From positions 1 to 64,000 of the forward strand of contig CAMTUW010000017.1 in NCBI GenBank assembly GCA_947085035.1: a stretch of DNA of 64,000 nt, written 5' to 3'. The stretch's first letter is position 1, and each line of letters opens with the position of its first letter. Origin of the DNA: CAMTUW01 sp947085035. GTDB taxonomy: Bacteria > Actinomycetota > Coriobacteriia > Anaerosomatales > PHET01. A program made the position numbers and the translations under genes. The notes below the pieces were generated by a model. The model was not told the origin of the DNA and made no database searches. It worked only from the letters and a program-made list of their open reading frames with translations. Below, in pieces: positions 1 to 9,100 of the stretch.

Positions 1-2
1 CG

Positions 3-104
3 GTGCTCGTGGAGCGGATCGCAGTCTTGCCGGTGGAGTCCGATAGCATCGCACGGCTCACAAGGTGGGTGTCCATCACGATGGAGGATTTGGCCTCCGC
101 CTGA
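3..104 (+). CDS. C-terminal fragment of an unidentified protein (edge of window)
   Basis: The third frame is open from the left edge to a TGA at 102-104 and encodes about 33 residues rich in Val, Ile, Arg and Ser, with no motif I recognise. It could be the end of a gene that starts outside the window or chance open sequence next to the RHS remnant. There is no start codon or ribosome binding site to test. Confidence 0.2.
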   Translation: MLVERIAVLPVESDSIARLTRWVSITMEDLASA

Positions 105-109
105 CGTGA

Positions 110-515
110 CACTCATTCACCAAGCAGTTCCTCACCAAAGACCCTGCCGAGGCCGATGGCGAGGAGTCGGCCTACCAGTACTGCGCCGGCGATCCGATCA
201 ACCAAGACGACCCCGACGGTGAGTTCGCTCAAGTGGTATGGGGTGCCGTGGGCGGAGCGGCGTGGTACGCGGGTGCTGTCGCGCGGCAGCCGCTTTGCCA
301 ACAAGGTCTCCAGAGCACGTATCCCCGCCAAGACGTACTGCTTCGTGGCAGGTACACTCGTGCTCACCGCGAGCGGCAGCATGCCGGTCGAGGCTGTGGC
401 GATCGGCGACAGCGTGCTTTCCCGCGACGCCGTCACAGGCGAGCAGGTCTACCGACAGGTCACCGAGACCTTCGTCAACTCAGCGACCGAGCTTATCCAG
501 GTACGTTCCGCCAAA
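110..515 (+). pseudogene. RHS-repeat/Hint polymorphic toxin remnant, frameshifted
   Basis: Frame 2 from about 110 reads like the end of an RHS core: FTKQFLTKDP, then YQYCAGDPINQDDPDGE and a WGAVGGAAWYAG stretch, as in the conserved boundary of RHS/YD-repeat proteins. After about 280 the similarity jumps to frame 3, where TYCFVAGTLVLTASGSM, VEAVAIGDSVLSRD and TELIQVR match the start of a pretoxin-HINT (intein-like) domain. The Hint part stops being recognisable near 510 and the toxin tip is absent. A stop at 107-109 also cuts frame 2 from anything upstream. The change of frame, missing 5' part and missing 3' part indicate a decayed gene rather than a working toxin. Family assignment rests on motifs I recognise; the exact frameshift position is uncertain. 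Confidence 0.7.
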
Positions 516-550
516 GACACCACCCACGCTGCTTCGAATCGTCCTCATGG

Positions 551-559
551 TGGTATACT
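551..559 (+). promoter_or_regulatory. Extended -10 promoter candidate for the rpoN operon
   Basis: TGGTATACT gives a TGn extension followed by TATACT, a good sigma-70 extended -10, about 60 bases before the rpoN start. The same bases also fit a weak sigma-54 spacing (GG at 552-553, ten bases, GC at 564-565, with TTGCA at 562-566), so autoregulation by sigma-54 cannot be excluded. The sigma-70 reading is simpler. Confidence 0.4.
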
Positions 560-619
560 TTTTGCAGTCAGTCGCCGCTATTTCGCCGACACCGATGGAC
601 CGCGGAGGGGGATGGGTTC

Positions 620-2023
620 GTGGATCTCTCGCAACGGCCTGAACTCAAGCAGAAGATCACTCTGTCCCCGCAGGTCTACCAGGGGTTGAGCATACTCGCG
701 ATGCCTGTCGGCGAGTTACAGCAGCTCATCCAGGTCGAGATGCTCGAGAACCCGCTCCTCGAGATGGATGAGCCGGACTCCGAGTCCGAACAGAGCGAAG
801 ACGGCCCCACGGAGCAAGACGATATCAGCGGGGATGAGCGCGCGTGGGACGAGTGGCTCGAGATGTACGAGGATCTCGACCAACTGGTCACCACCGCACC
901 GCGCGACCCGAACGCCGAAGACACGAACACCGACGAGTTCGTCGGAGGTGTTCAGAGTTTCGATCAGTACCTCGTCGATCAGCTGTCGCTGCTGGAGATC
1001 TCTGAAGAGGTCGAGCATGCGGCGCGTGCCGTCATCGGATCTCTTGACGACGACGGGTTCTTCACAGGCTCATTCGCCGAGGTCGCCTCGCTCGTCGGCG
1101 TATCGATTGAGGTCGCCGAGGCCGGCATGCGTGCGGTCCAGCAACTTGACCCCCCTGGAGTCGGCGCTCGTGACCTTACCGAGGCGCTGTGTCTGCAACT
1201 CGAATTCCTCGGCATCGACGAGCCGCTGATCATGCGGATCGTGCGCGAGCATCTCGATGATGTCGCGACCAATCACTTCAAGAGAATCTCCCGTGCCCTG
1301 CATGTCGATGAGACTGAGACCCGACGGCTTGTCGAAGTGCTCCGTGGACTCAATCCGCGTCCGGCTGGCGCGTTCTCGCCGGGGGCGTCGCCGGGCTATA
1401 TCGTGCCTGACGTCACGCTTCGCCGCTTCGATGACGAGTGGCTCATCATCCCCAACAACGAAGCTCTGCCGACGCTGAGGGTCTCTCCGCGCTATCGCGC
1501 CATGTTGAAGAGCGGCTCGAGTGCCGACGACGACACTCGTCGCTACCTCAAGGAGAAGATCCGCTCAGCCGAGAGCTTCATGAAGAATGTCGACCGGCGC
1601 AAGGACACAGTCAGTCGTATCACTGAGATCATCATCGAGACGCAGAGGGACTTCTTCGAGGACGGCAAGGGACCCTTGCGTCCGTTGCGACTCGAAGACG
1701 TGGCAGTGGAGATAGGCGTCCACCTGTCGACCGTTTCACGCGGCGTGACCGGCAAGTACATGGCAACGCCGTACGGCCTGTTCGAACTGAAGCATTTCTT
1801 CAGCGGTGGGTACAGGACCGCGAATGGCACGGACGTGGCCGCCACAACCATCAAGCAGCGACTTCGCGAGTTGGTGAAAGAGGAGGATTCGGTCAAGCCG
1901 CTCTCTGATCAGCGGCTCGCCGAGATGCTGTCGGACGAGGGAGTGAAGGTTGCGCGGCGAACGGTCGCCAAGTATCGCGAGGAGCTCGGGATCGACCCGA
2001 GTTGGGCCAGGCGACGTCGATGA
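620..2023 (+). CDS. rpoN: RNA polymerase sigma-54 factor RpoN
   Basis: Sigma-54 directs RNA polymerase to -24/-12 promoters and needs an ATP-hydrolysing activator to open DNA. The GTG at 620 follows a GCGGAGGGGG ribosome site, and the protein (467 residues) begins directly with the region I pattern (LSQRPELKQKITLSPQVYQG, then LQQLIQVEMLENPLLEMDEP). An acidic region II follows, then the core-binding and HTH parts, and the RpoN box ARRTVAKYREELGI is present near the C terminus. Length is normal for the family. The open frame extends far upstream into the RHS remnant, but that part has no sigma-54 similarity. The stop overlaps the start of the downstream histidine kinase gene (ATGA), so the two are translationally coupled. 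Sigma-54 is missing from most Actinomycetota, which makes its presence here notable if the taxonomic inference holds. Confidence 0.97.
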   Translation: MDLSQRPELKQKITLSPQVYQGLSILAMPVGELQQLIQVEMLENPLLEMDEPDSESEQSEDGPTEQDDISGDERAWDEWLEMYEDLDQLVTTAPRDPNAEDTNTDEFVGGVQSFDQYLVDQLSLLEISEEVEHAARAVIGSLDDDGFFTGSFAEVASLVGVSIEVAEAGMRAVQQLDPPGVGARDLTEALCLQLEFLGIDEPLIMRIVREHLDDVATNHFKRISRALHVDETETRRLVEVLRGLNPRPAGAFSPGASPGYIVPDVTLRRFDDEWLIIPNNEALPTLRVSPRYRAMLKSGSSADDDTRRYLKEKIRSAESFMKNVDRRKDTVSRITEIIIETQRDFFEDGKGPLRPLRLEDVAVEIGVHLSTVSRGVTGKYMATPYGLFELKHFFSGGYRTANGTDVAATTIKQRLRELVKEEDSVKPLSDQRLAEMLSDEGVKVARRTVAKYREELGIDPSWARRRR

Positions 2024-3552
2024 GATCTGACGGAGTGGGCCTCGTTGGCCGTGAGTCTGGTCAGCTCGACGAGGTGCAGGATGCCGAGCAAGGGCGCGCC
2101 AGAGCCGGGCGTGACATCGCGCTTGTGGCCGTTATGCTCAGCCTGGTGACGATGCTACACCTGATCACCGACACCTCGACGTCGAACGTACCACTCCACC
2201 TGCTGTTTCGCCGCCTCTACTACGTGCCGATCATCTACGCCGCTTGGATGTTCGGTAAGAAGGGAGGGGTGTTGACGGCGCTTGTCGCGATTGTGCCCTT
2301 TGCCGCACACGCTCAGATCTCGATGGGAAGACCGCTTGGAATGGGGTTCGACAACTGGCTCGAGATGGGCTCGTTCGTTGTCGCTGCGCTGTTGTTCGGA
2401 GCGGTGCGCGACATCGAGGAGGCCAAGACCCGCGATCTTCGGCAGGTCTCGTCTCAGTTGGAAGAGGCGTACCGCAAGCTCGAGGAGCGAGCGATCCAGC
2501 TCATCAACGTTCAGGACTACACGTCGTCGATCCTGCGTTCGATCACGTCAGGGGTGTTGACCGTCGGACCTGACGGATCGCTCACGACGGCGAATCCTGC
2601 AGCGGAACGGATGCTCGGCATGACCGAGTTCGAGATGGTACCCAAACCCATCGGGGCCCTGTTCCTCGACGCGGAGGATCTTTCGGGCGATGTCGCGAAA
2701 GTCCTCTCGGGTCGTCTGCCTTTCGCCTTGAGAGAGGCGACGCTCGAAACGTCTGCCGGACTCAAGCTGCACGCTCAGGTTTCGACGTCACGCATGCGAG
2801 CAGTCGCCGGAACCGTTCTCGGTGCCGTCGTGACGTTCGAAGACGTATCCGATATCCGGGCGTTGACCGACCAGCTGATCAGGGCCGACCGACTCGCCGC
2901 CATGGGCGAGTTGACTGCCGGTGTCGCGCATGAGGTGCGAAACCCGTTGGGAGTCATTCGTGCGAGTGTGCAACTTCTTGAGGATGCACAGTGCGATCAA
3001 GCGAGGATCAGGGACGCGGCAGAGGTCATCAAACAGGAGATCGATCGTCTTGACAGGGTGATCAAGGCGCTGCTTGATTTCGGGCGCCCAAGCAAACCGA
3101 CGCTTGTCACCACGGATCTGGGATCGGTCATCGAAGACGTGGTGCTCTTCACGTCCCGGTTCGCCAAGCAGGCCAACGTGACGATAGATCTGCTTCTCGC
3201 CGAGGATCTTCCGTCCATCTCGGGCGACCCGGATCAGCTCAAGCAGGTCTTCTTGAACCTCGTCACCAATGCAGTTCAAGCGATGACCGAGATGGGCGGC
3301 CACATCCATATCGAAGCCCGGAGCGAACGGGACTATCTGGTGGTCGTGGTCAGCGATACAGGTCCGGGTATCGCCGAGCGCGACCTTCCCAAGGTGTTCG
3401 ATCCCTTCTTCACAAAGCGGGCCGAGGGAACGGGGCTGGGGCTCACGATCGTTCACCGAATCATCGACGAGCATGATGGGCACATAGAGGTTCAAAGTTC
3501 TGAGCACGGCACATCGTTCACGGTTGCTTTGCCCGCCGCCTACGAAGAGTGA
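2020..3552 (+). CDS. Membrane PAS sensor histidine kinase (NtrB/AtoS type)
   Basis: This 510-residue protein is the likely partner kinase of the downstream sigma-54 activator. It has a hydrophobic N-terminal third with several membrane segments (residues about 25-130), a short coiled stretch rich in Glu and Arg, a PAS domain (about 165-280; TSGVLTVGPDGSLTTANPAA), a HisKA dimerisation helix with the phospho-acceptor in GVAHEVRNPLGVIRAS, and a HATPase domain with N box LVTNAVQAM, DTGPGI and GTGLGLTI. The ATG at 2020 overlaps the rpoN stop and was chosen over the in-frame TTG at 2002. Gene order kinase then activator, sharing one operon with rpoN, implies a dedicated sensory pathway. The signal is unknown; the large membrane part suggests something sensed in or at the membrane. 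Confidence 0.93.
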   Translation: MRSDGVGLVGRESGQLDEVQDAEQGRARAGRDIALVAVMLSLVTMLHLITDTSTSNVPLHLLFRRLYYVPIIYAAWMFGKKGGVLTALVAIVPFAAHAQISMGRPLGMGFDNWLEMGSFVVAALLFGAVRDIEEAKTRDLRQVSSQLEEAYRKLEERAIQLINVQDYTSSILRSITSGVLTVGPDGSLTTANPAAERMLGMTEFEMVPKPIGALFLDAEDLSGDVAKVLSGRLPFALREATLETSAGLKLHAQVSTSRMRAVAGTVLGAVVTFEDVSDIRALTDQLIRADRLAAMGELTAGVAHEVRNPLGVIRASVQLLEDAQCDQARIRDAAEVIKQEIDRLDRVIKALLDFGRPSKPTLVTTDLGSVIEDVVLFTSRFAKQANVTIDLLLAEDLPSISGDPDQLKQVFLNLVTNAVQAMTEMGGHIHIEARSERDYLVVVVSDTGPGIAERDLPKVFDPFFTKRAEGTGLGLTIVHRIIDEHDGHIEVQSSEHGTSFTVALPAAYEE

Positions 3553-3563
3553 GGGACGTTCAC

Positions 3564-4913
3564 ATGGGTGATCGGATTCTGATCGTCGACGATGAGAAGA
3601 ACATGCGGTGGGTGCTCAACCAAGCCCTTTCGTCCGAGGGGTTCGACGTTGCCGAGGCATCCGATGGCAAGGAGGCCTTGTCGGCGGTCGCCGAGCAAGA
3701 GCCCGACGTCATGATCCTCGATCACCGGATGCCTGCTCCCGACGGCATGGAGGTTCTCGCGCGCATCAGGGCCAAAGGCCTGACGTTCCCGATCATCATG
3801 CTCACAGCGCACGGTAGCGTGCAGACGGCCGTCGACGCCATGAAGGCCGGCGCGACCGAGTACCTCACCAAGCCGTTCGATCTCGAGGAGCTCAAGATCG
3901 CGATCGGCAAAGCGCTCGAGTACCGCAATCTCGCCAACGAGGTGCAACGGCTGCGTGCGGAGATCGACCGCGAGTACGATGTGCACGGTATCGTCGCCTC
4001 AGATGCGGGAATGCTCGCTGTGCTCGATACGGTGAGGAAGGTCTCCCCGACGAGTGCGACCGCCATCATCTACGGTGAGTCGGGGACCGGCAAGGAGCTC
4101 ATCGCGCGAGCGATTCACAATCTGTCAGACAGGGCCAACAGACCCTTCGTCTCGGTGTCAGCGGGGGCGCTCCCGGACACGCTCCTCGAAAGTGAGCTCT
4201 TCGGATACGAGAAGGGTGCGTTCACCGGCGCGGTGACGGCCAAGCCGGGTCGCTTCGAGATGGCCAACGGCGGCACGCTGTTCCTCGACGAGATCGGAGA
4301 CATCTCGCCCGCCTCGCAGGTGAAGCTTCTTCGCGTCTTGCAGGAGCGACGATTCGAGCGACTGGGGGGCACGCGCAGCATAGAGGTCGATGTGCGCTTG
4401 ATCGCAGCCACCAATCAGGATCTGCAGCAGCTCATCGCCGACGGAGAGTTCCGGGAAGACCTCTTCTACCGCCTGAACGTGGTGCCGATCACGTTGCCAC
4501 CGCTTCGTCAGCGGGCCGGTGACGTGCCCCTTCTCGTAGCGCACTTTCTGGAGAAGTTCAAAGCGGGTTCGAAGAGCATCTCGTCAGATGCGATGAAGGC
4601 ACTCGCCACCTACCAATGGCCGGGCAACATCCGAGAACTCGAGAACACCATCGAGCGCATCGTGATCCTCACGCACAACGACGAGATCGGTGTCGAGGAA
4701 CTCCCGATCGAGGTGCGGATGGGTGGCGGTCATGCAGGGCGAGGTCCGAAGGGCTATCCGTTACCTACAGACGGGGTGAATCTGGAAGACGTTGAACTGG
4801 ACTTGGTGAGACAGGCGCTGGATCGCTCGGGCGGCGCGGTGCCCAAGGCGGCCAAACTCCTCGGGATGACCGCAAGGACGCTGGAAGCGCGGATGCAGCG
4901 GCTGGGACTGTGA
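3564..4913 (+). CDS. Sigma-54-dependent response regulator (NtrC family)
   Basis: This is a bacterial enhancer-binding protein of 449 residues. The receiver domain (1-120) shows VDDEKNMR, the phospho-Asp in MILDHRMPAPDG and the conserved Lys in LTKPFD. The AAA+ domain (about 140-375) has Walker A GESGTGKE, the sigma-54 contacting loop GAFTGA, Walker B GTLFLDEIGD and the arginine-finger region FREDLFYRLNVVP. A Fis-type HTH closes the protein (VPKAAKLLGMTARTLEARM). The ATG at 3564 has GAGGG nine bases upstream; the GTG at 3549 overlapping the kinase stop is less likely. It is phosphorylated by the upstream kinase by inference from context. A strong -24/-12 promoter begins six bases after its stop. 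Confidence 0.96.
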   Translation: MGDRILIVDDEKNMRWVLNQALSSEGFDVAEASDGKEALSAVAEQEPDVMILDHRMPAPDGMEVLARIRAKGLTFPIIMLTAHGSVQTAVDAMKAGATEYLTKPFDLEELKIAIGKALEYRNLANEVQRLRAEIDREYDVHGIVASDAGMLAVLDTVRKVSPTSATAIIYGESGTGKELIARAIHNLSDRANRPFVSVSAGALPDTLLESELFGYEKGAFTGAVTAKPGRFEMANGGTLFLDEIGDISPASQVKLLRVLQERRFERLGGTRSIEVDVRLIAATNQDLQQLIADGEFREDLFYRLNVVPITLPPLRQRAGDVPLLVAHFLEKFKAGSKSISSDAMKALATYQWPGNIRELENTIERIVILTHNDEIGVEELPIEVRMGGGHAGRGPKGYPLPTDGVNLEDVELDLVRQALDRSGGAVPKAAKLLGMTARTLEARMQRLGL

Positions 4914-4918
4914 CCGGC

Positions 4919-4934
4919 TGGCATGCAGCTTGCA
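4919..4934 (+). promoter_or_regulatory. Near-consensus sigma-54 (-24/-12) promoter
   Basis: TGGCATGCAGCTTGCA matches the sigma-54 consensus TGGCACG-N4-TTGCW at 11 of 12 defined positions, with GG (4920-4921) and GC (4932-4933) separated by exactly ten bases. Transcription would start near 4945, giving a leader of about 40 bases before the zinc-ribbon gene at 4984. It sits directly behind the sigma-54 activator gene, so the operon appears to control its nearest downstream neighbour. Confidence 0.75.
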
Positions 4935-4983
4935 CCTGACGAACCTTGGACCTGTAGATCCTGCGTCGTGAGAGTGAAAGCTG

Positions 4984-5304
4984 ATGACCGTTCTTCGAAC
5001 CTTGGCGGTTGCGTCGGGTGCAGCCATCACATTCGTGTTGACGACGATCGTAGGACCACTCAGTGGGACGGGCGCGTTGGCAGTCGAACGGATGGGAGCG
5101 CTCGCGTGGATCGGCCCCGTGTTCGCGGCGACGGTCGTTGGCGCGATCATCTACGCTCAGGCACACGGGAGTCGACGTGATGACTCTTACCTGCCGCTTG
5201 CGGGTGAGTGTGATTCCTGTGGGGGAGTCGTGAGGGCGGACTGGCGGTTGTGCCCACATTGTGGGATGAGCCTGCCCGATTCGATTCGAGACGCAGAACT
5301 CTGA
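4984..5304 (+). CDS. Small two-TM membrane protein with C-terminal zinc ribbon
   Basis: The 106-residue product has two hydrophobic segments (about residues 5-30 and 38-60), a short polar linker, and a C-terminal zinc ribbon of two CxxC knuckles (CDSCGG and CPHCGM, 15 residues apart). The zinc ribbon probably lies in the cytoplasm. It resembles the small zinc-ribbon membrane proteins found in many genomes with no assigned role. The sigma-54 promoter at 4919 is its only obvious promoter, which makes it the first predicted target of the rpoN-kinase-activator operon. A GAGAGTGAAAG sequence precedes the ATG. I do not recognise a specific function. Confidence 0.75.
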   Translation: MTVLRTLAVASGAAITFVLTTIVGPLSGTGALAVERMGALAWIGPVFAATVVGAIIYAQAHGSRRDDSYLPLAGECDSCGGVVRADWRLCPHCGMSLPDSIRDAEL

Positions 5305-5309
5305 TTCGG

Positions 5310-5338
5310 TTGCCACCGTATACCCCATGGGGTATAGT
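5310..5338 (+). promoter_or_regulatory. Sigma-70 promoter of the ccdA-like gene
   Basis: TTGCCA (5310-5315) and TATAGT (5333-5338) are separated by 17 bases, a good sigma-70 arrangement. The start codon lies about 40 bases further down. The spacer is filled almost completely by the palindrome at 5319-5336, so binding there would block polymerase. Confidence 0.65.
5319..5336 (+). promoter_or_regulatory. CsoR/CstR-type operator palindrome
   Basis: TATACCCCATGGGGTATA is a perfect 18-base palindrome with arms ATACC and GGTAT six bases apart. CsoR-family repressors (copper sensor CsoR, persulfide sensor CstR) bind sites of this GC-tract type, ACCCC...GGGGT flanked by AT. Two further copies of the WTACC-N6-GGTAT pattern lie at 44827 and 44858. 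No csoR-like gene is visible in the window. The family assignment is inference from site shape. Confidence 0.6.
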
Positions 5339-5381
5339 GACACCGTAGCACACTGGGCTCGGGTCTCGTTGGAGGTCGATG

Positions 5382-6128
5382 ATGTCGGATCTGCTCGCCG
5401 TGGGGGTCGCGTTTCTCGCCGGGATCGTGTCGTTCACTTCGCCTTGCGTGTTGCCACTCATTCCCGCGTATCTGTCATTCATCACCGGACTGTCGAGTAC
5501 TCAGCTGTCTGAAGGTCGCGACCGCGCGCGAATCGTCGTTCCGGCCATTCTGTTCGTCGTTGGATTCAGTGTCGTGTTCGTGTCGCTGGGGGCGACCGCG
5601 TCTGTACTCGGGAAGCACCTGTTCGAGTACCGAGACGTGGTTGAGAAGATCGCCGGAGTCGCAGTCATCGCCTTTGGCGTGTTGATGCTGGGCATCATTC
5701 GGGTTCCGTGGCTCTACGGCGAGGCCCGTGTCGATATGGGACGTTCGCGCGCGTTCGGGCGTGGTGCCTCAGTCGTGATGGGGGCGGCGTTCGCGGCCGG
5801 GTGGACTCCCTGCGTCGGACCGATTCTCGGAACGATCCTCACGATGGCAGGTTCATCAGGCAGCGTGGGACGCGGATCCCTGCTCCTCCTTGTCTACTCG
5901 CTTGGCTTGGGGGTCCCATTCATCGCGGTCGCGATCCTGTTCGGGCGCCTCACTGGTGTCTTGCGCTGGCTCAATCGACATGCCCTCGTGATCAATCGAG
6001 TCGCCGGAGTGTTGCTGATCGCAGTGGGCGCCCTCATCCTGACCGGCCGGTTGTCTGCGGTGGCCGCATGGTTCGTGCGGTATCTGCCTTCCATCAACGT
6101 GAATCTTCCCGCAGTCCTCGGAGGGTGA
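5382..6128 (+). CDS. ccdA: CcdA/DsbD-like transmembrane thiol-disulfide transporter
   Basis: CcdA-type proteins carry reducing equivalents from cytoplasmic thioredoxin across the membrane to extracytoplasmic thiol proteins, for example in cytochrome c maturation. The 248-residue product is almost entirely membrane-embedded (about six segments), with the two family cysteines in SFTSPCVLPLIPAY and AAGWTPCVGPIL. Two ATGs stand in tandem at 5379 and 5382; GGAGG at 5371-5375 favours the second. It appears monocistronic. Its promoter carries the CsoR/CstR-like palindrome, so expression probably responds to copper, persulfide or related thiol stress. A small c-type cytochrome encoded at 20647 is one possible client. 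Confidence 0.88.
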   Translation: MSDLLAVGVAFLAGIVSFTSPCVLPLIPAYLSFITGLSSTQLSEGRDRARIVVPAILFVVGFSVVFVSLGATASVLGKHLFEYRDVVEKIAGVAVIAFGVLMLGIIRVPWLYGEARVDMGRSRAFGRGASVVMGAAFAAGWTPCVGPILGTILTMAGSSGSVGRGSLLLLVYSLGLGVPFIAVAILFGRLTGVLRWLNRHALVINRVAGVLLIAVGALILTGRLSAVAAWFVRYLPSINVNLPAVLGG

Positions 6129-6180
6129 CTGAGGTGCCGTGGGGCCTCTCATGAAGTAGGATTGTCGGACGGGCTCGCGT

Positions 6181-9100
6181 GTGTGGTGCCCGTCTGAACT
6201 CGGGAGGCTCATCATTCGACGCTCGCGCAGAACCGGGGGACTAGCGGCGCGTATCGTCCGCTTGGCCTTGGCTGTCGGTGTGACAACCTTCTCGATCGCC
6301 GGAGTTGTCGCGGTGATCAGCGCTTCGAGGCTGGCCTCAGAGCGGGGAGTGAGCCGAGATCTTCTCGTCGTCCAGATGGTCGAGGGCGCGATAGAGGACC
6401 GGCTCGCGACCGCAGAGGGCATGCTTGAGCGCGTGAGCATGCTTGTTTCGTCTTCCGAGAGTCAAGAGGACGCCGCCAAGGGCGTCGCCGTCCTGTTCGC
6501 GGGAAGCCGTTCGATCTTCGACGAGATGGTTCTTGCGGACGCTTCGGGACGCACTCTTGCGGTCTCGCCTTCGATTCTGCGTCAGAAGAGCGTCGCGTTG
6601 CTGCCGGCGTTTCAGCGCGCACTCGCTGGCGCGAGCGGATTCGTCGAGATCGAAGACGGCGATGAGCGCGACCGCGTGTGGGTGGTCAGGTCGACGTTCT
6701 CGGCTGATGGCACGCACCTGGTCATCCTCGCTCGCATGGATATCCGGTTCATCGCGGCCACACTGGAGCGCGCGGCCGACGTTCAGGGCAACCGCACGGT
6801 CTTTCTGATCGACAGCGGTGATCTGCTCGCGGCGGTTGACTCCGAACACGCACCGCAGCTCTCGACTGCCGAGTGGCGCTCTGAGGGAGAGGGTACAGGA
6901 CGGGTGTGGCTCTCGCTGTTTGACGGCACTCGTGTGAGGGGCTACTACAACGACATCGAGGGCGTCGGGAACATGGACTGGCGAGTCGTCTCAGTCAAGC
7001 CGCTCTCTGTCGACATCGTTGACGTCATCGGCGCAGTCGCACCGTCGCTCACGGTACTCATACTCGGCGGCCTTGCGGGGGTGATCGTGGCGTGGGGGGC
7101 CTCGTCCCGGCTCGTGCGGCCTCTTCGCGAGCTCGAGCGCACGGCTCGAAACGCGGCGATGGGCGCCTACGTCAAGCCGCTTACGGTGACAGATGCAGAC
7201 GAGATAGGCCGGGTCGCTCTGGCATTCAACCAGGTCGCACTCAGGCTCAATGCCCTTCACGACCTGTCACAGCTGCTGGCGAGCGCGTCGAGACTCGATC
7301 AGGTACTCGACGGCATCCTCTCAGCCGTGGCGCATATCGTCGGGCAGGGATCGGCGGCCATCTATCTGCTCGACTCGTATGGCGAGCGTCTTGAGCCCGT
7401 GCGGACGAGGGGACTCGGGTTGTCCGCCGCACGCTCGGTACCCTTGCGAGACCACGGCTGGTTGGCTCGCACGCTCTTCGGCTCAGAACCCGCGGTGCTC
7501 ACAGCGGAACCGGCGGATCTCATTGCGGAGGTGCCGGGACTCAAAGGCGATCATCGCAGCGTCTTGGCGGCTCCGCTCATCGCCGGCGGAGACGTTCTCG
7601 GTCTCGTCTTGGTCCTGAAGGACGAAGAGGTCGGAGTATCCGAAGCTGAGCGTGAGATGGTGAAGACGTTTTCCGCACAGGCATCGGTCGCGGTCCAGAC
7701 GTCGCGCCTGTTCGAGGTCGAGAGTGAATCACGGCGCGTCGCCGAGGCGCTCCGTGAGGTCGCACAGGAGCTCGTGCGTCCGGTAGAGCTCTTCGCCTCG
7801 CTCGCGAGAACACGCGAGATCGTTGCCGACCTGTTCAACTCACCTTCCGTTCGCATCCTGATCGCGAATCGGGAGGTCTTGGGATTGTCGCCCGCGAGTG
7901 ACGATGGAGAGGCTGGTGCTTCGGAGAGTGATGATCTTGCCGCGGTCACCGACGTCTTGAAGGTTCGTGGGGGCCACGCGCAGATCATCGAACGTGGAGT
8001 CGACTCACGGGTGGAGGCGATGCTGGTCGACAGCGCTTCGGCCCTCCTTGCGATTCCGATCGGACACGAGGATGACCGCGGTGGCATGCTGCTCATCATG
8101 CTCGCTCATGGGCGAATCGGATCCGAGTCCGTAGAAGTGGGGCGCGCACTGGCAGACGAGATCGCACTTGCGCTGGACAACGCCTACTTCTATGAACGCG
8201 CGCTTGGCAGAGCGGCCAACTTGGAGACGATCTTTCGAATCAGCCAAGCGGTTGGATCGTCGCTGCAGATCAACGTCGTGCTCAATCGGGTGTTGGATGT
8301 CGTACTGAAGATCCTATCGGCTGACGCGGTCATGCTGTGGTCCTACGATACCCGCCGCAAGACGCTCGGTACGGCGATGGTGCGGGGGGCTGTGCCTGCG
8401 AGCGTGCTCCACTTGGAACTCGGGCCGGGCGAGGATCTGCCGGGTCACATCTTCGACTCGGGGGATCCACTCCTCATGCGGGATCTGTCGTCGGCGATGG
8501 GAGGTGTCGCCGGAAGTGCCGCATCCCAAGGTCTCTGCTCGCTGCTCGGGGTGCCGCTACTCGCGCGTGGTAGGCCGATCGGTGTGCTGATGGTACTGTC
8601 CTCGGCCAGTGACGCGTTCACCGACGAGGAGACGAACCTGTTGCAGACGTTCGCCTCACAAGCGGCGCTCGCTATCGACACCGCTCGTCTCTACAGCAAG
8701 GAGCACGAGGTCGCATCGATATTGCAAGCATCGATCCTACCCGAAGCGCTTCCCGAGTTTCCTGAGTTGGAGACGGCCAGTGCGTATGCCCCAGCGGGCG
8801 CTGATGTCGAGATCGGCGGTGACTACTACGACTTGTTCCGCTCGAAGAGCGGCATCTGGCTCTCTGTTGCCGATGTGTGCGGAAAGGGAGTGCAGGCGGC
8901 GACCAAGACCTCGATGATCAAGTACGCGGTCCGAGCGTTCGCCGCCGCCGGACTGTCGCCGGCAAGGGTCGTCAGTGAGCTCAATGACATGGTCGTCGGA
9001 GCTGGTGAGGCGAGTGACATCGTGACTCTGTGGGTCGGACGCTACGATCCACAAGTCGGTCGCTTGACGTGGGCGAATGGCGGACATCCCCCGGGATTGC

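Noticed and set aside
233..619. N-terminal extension of RpoN back to 233
   Set aside because: That part translates RHS/Hint DNA in the wrong frame and has no sigma-54 similarity; the GTG at 620 has a strong ribosome site.
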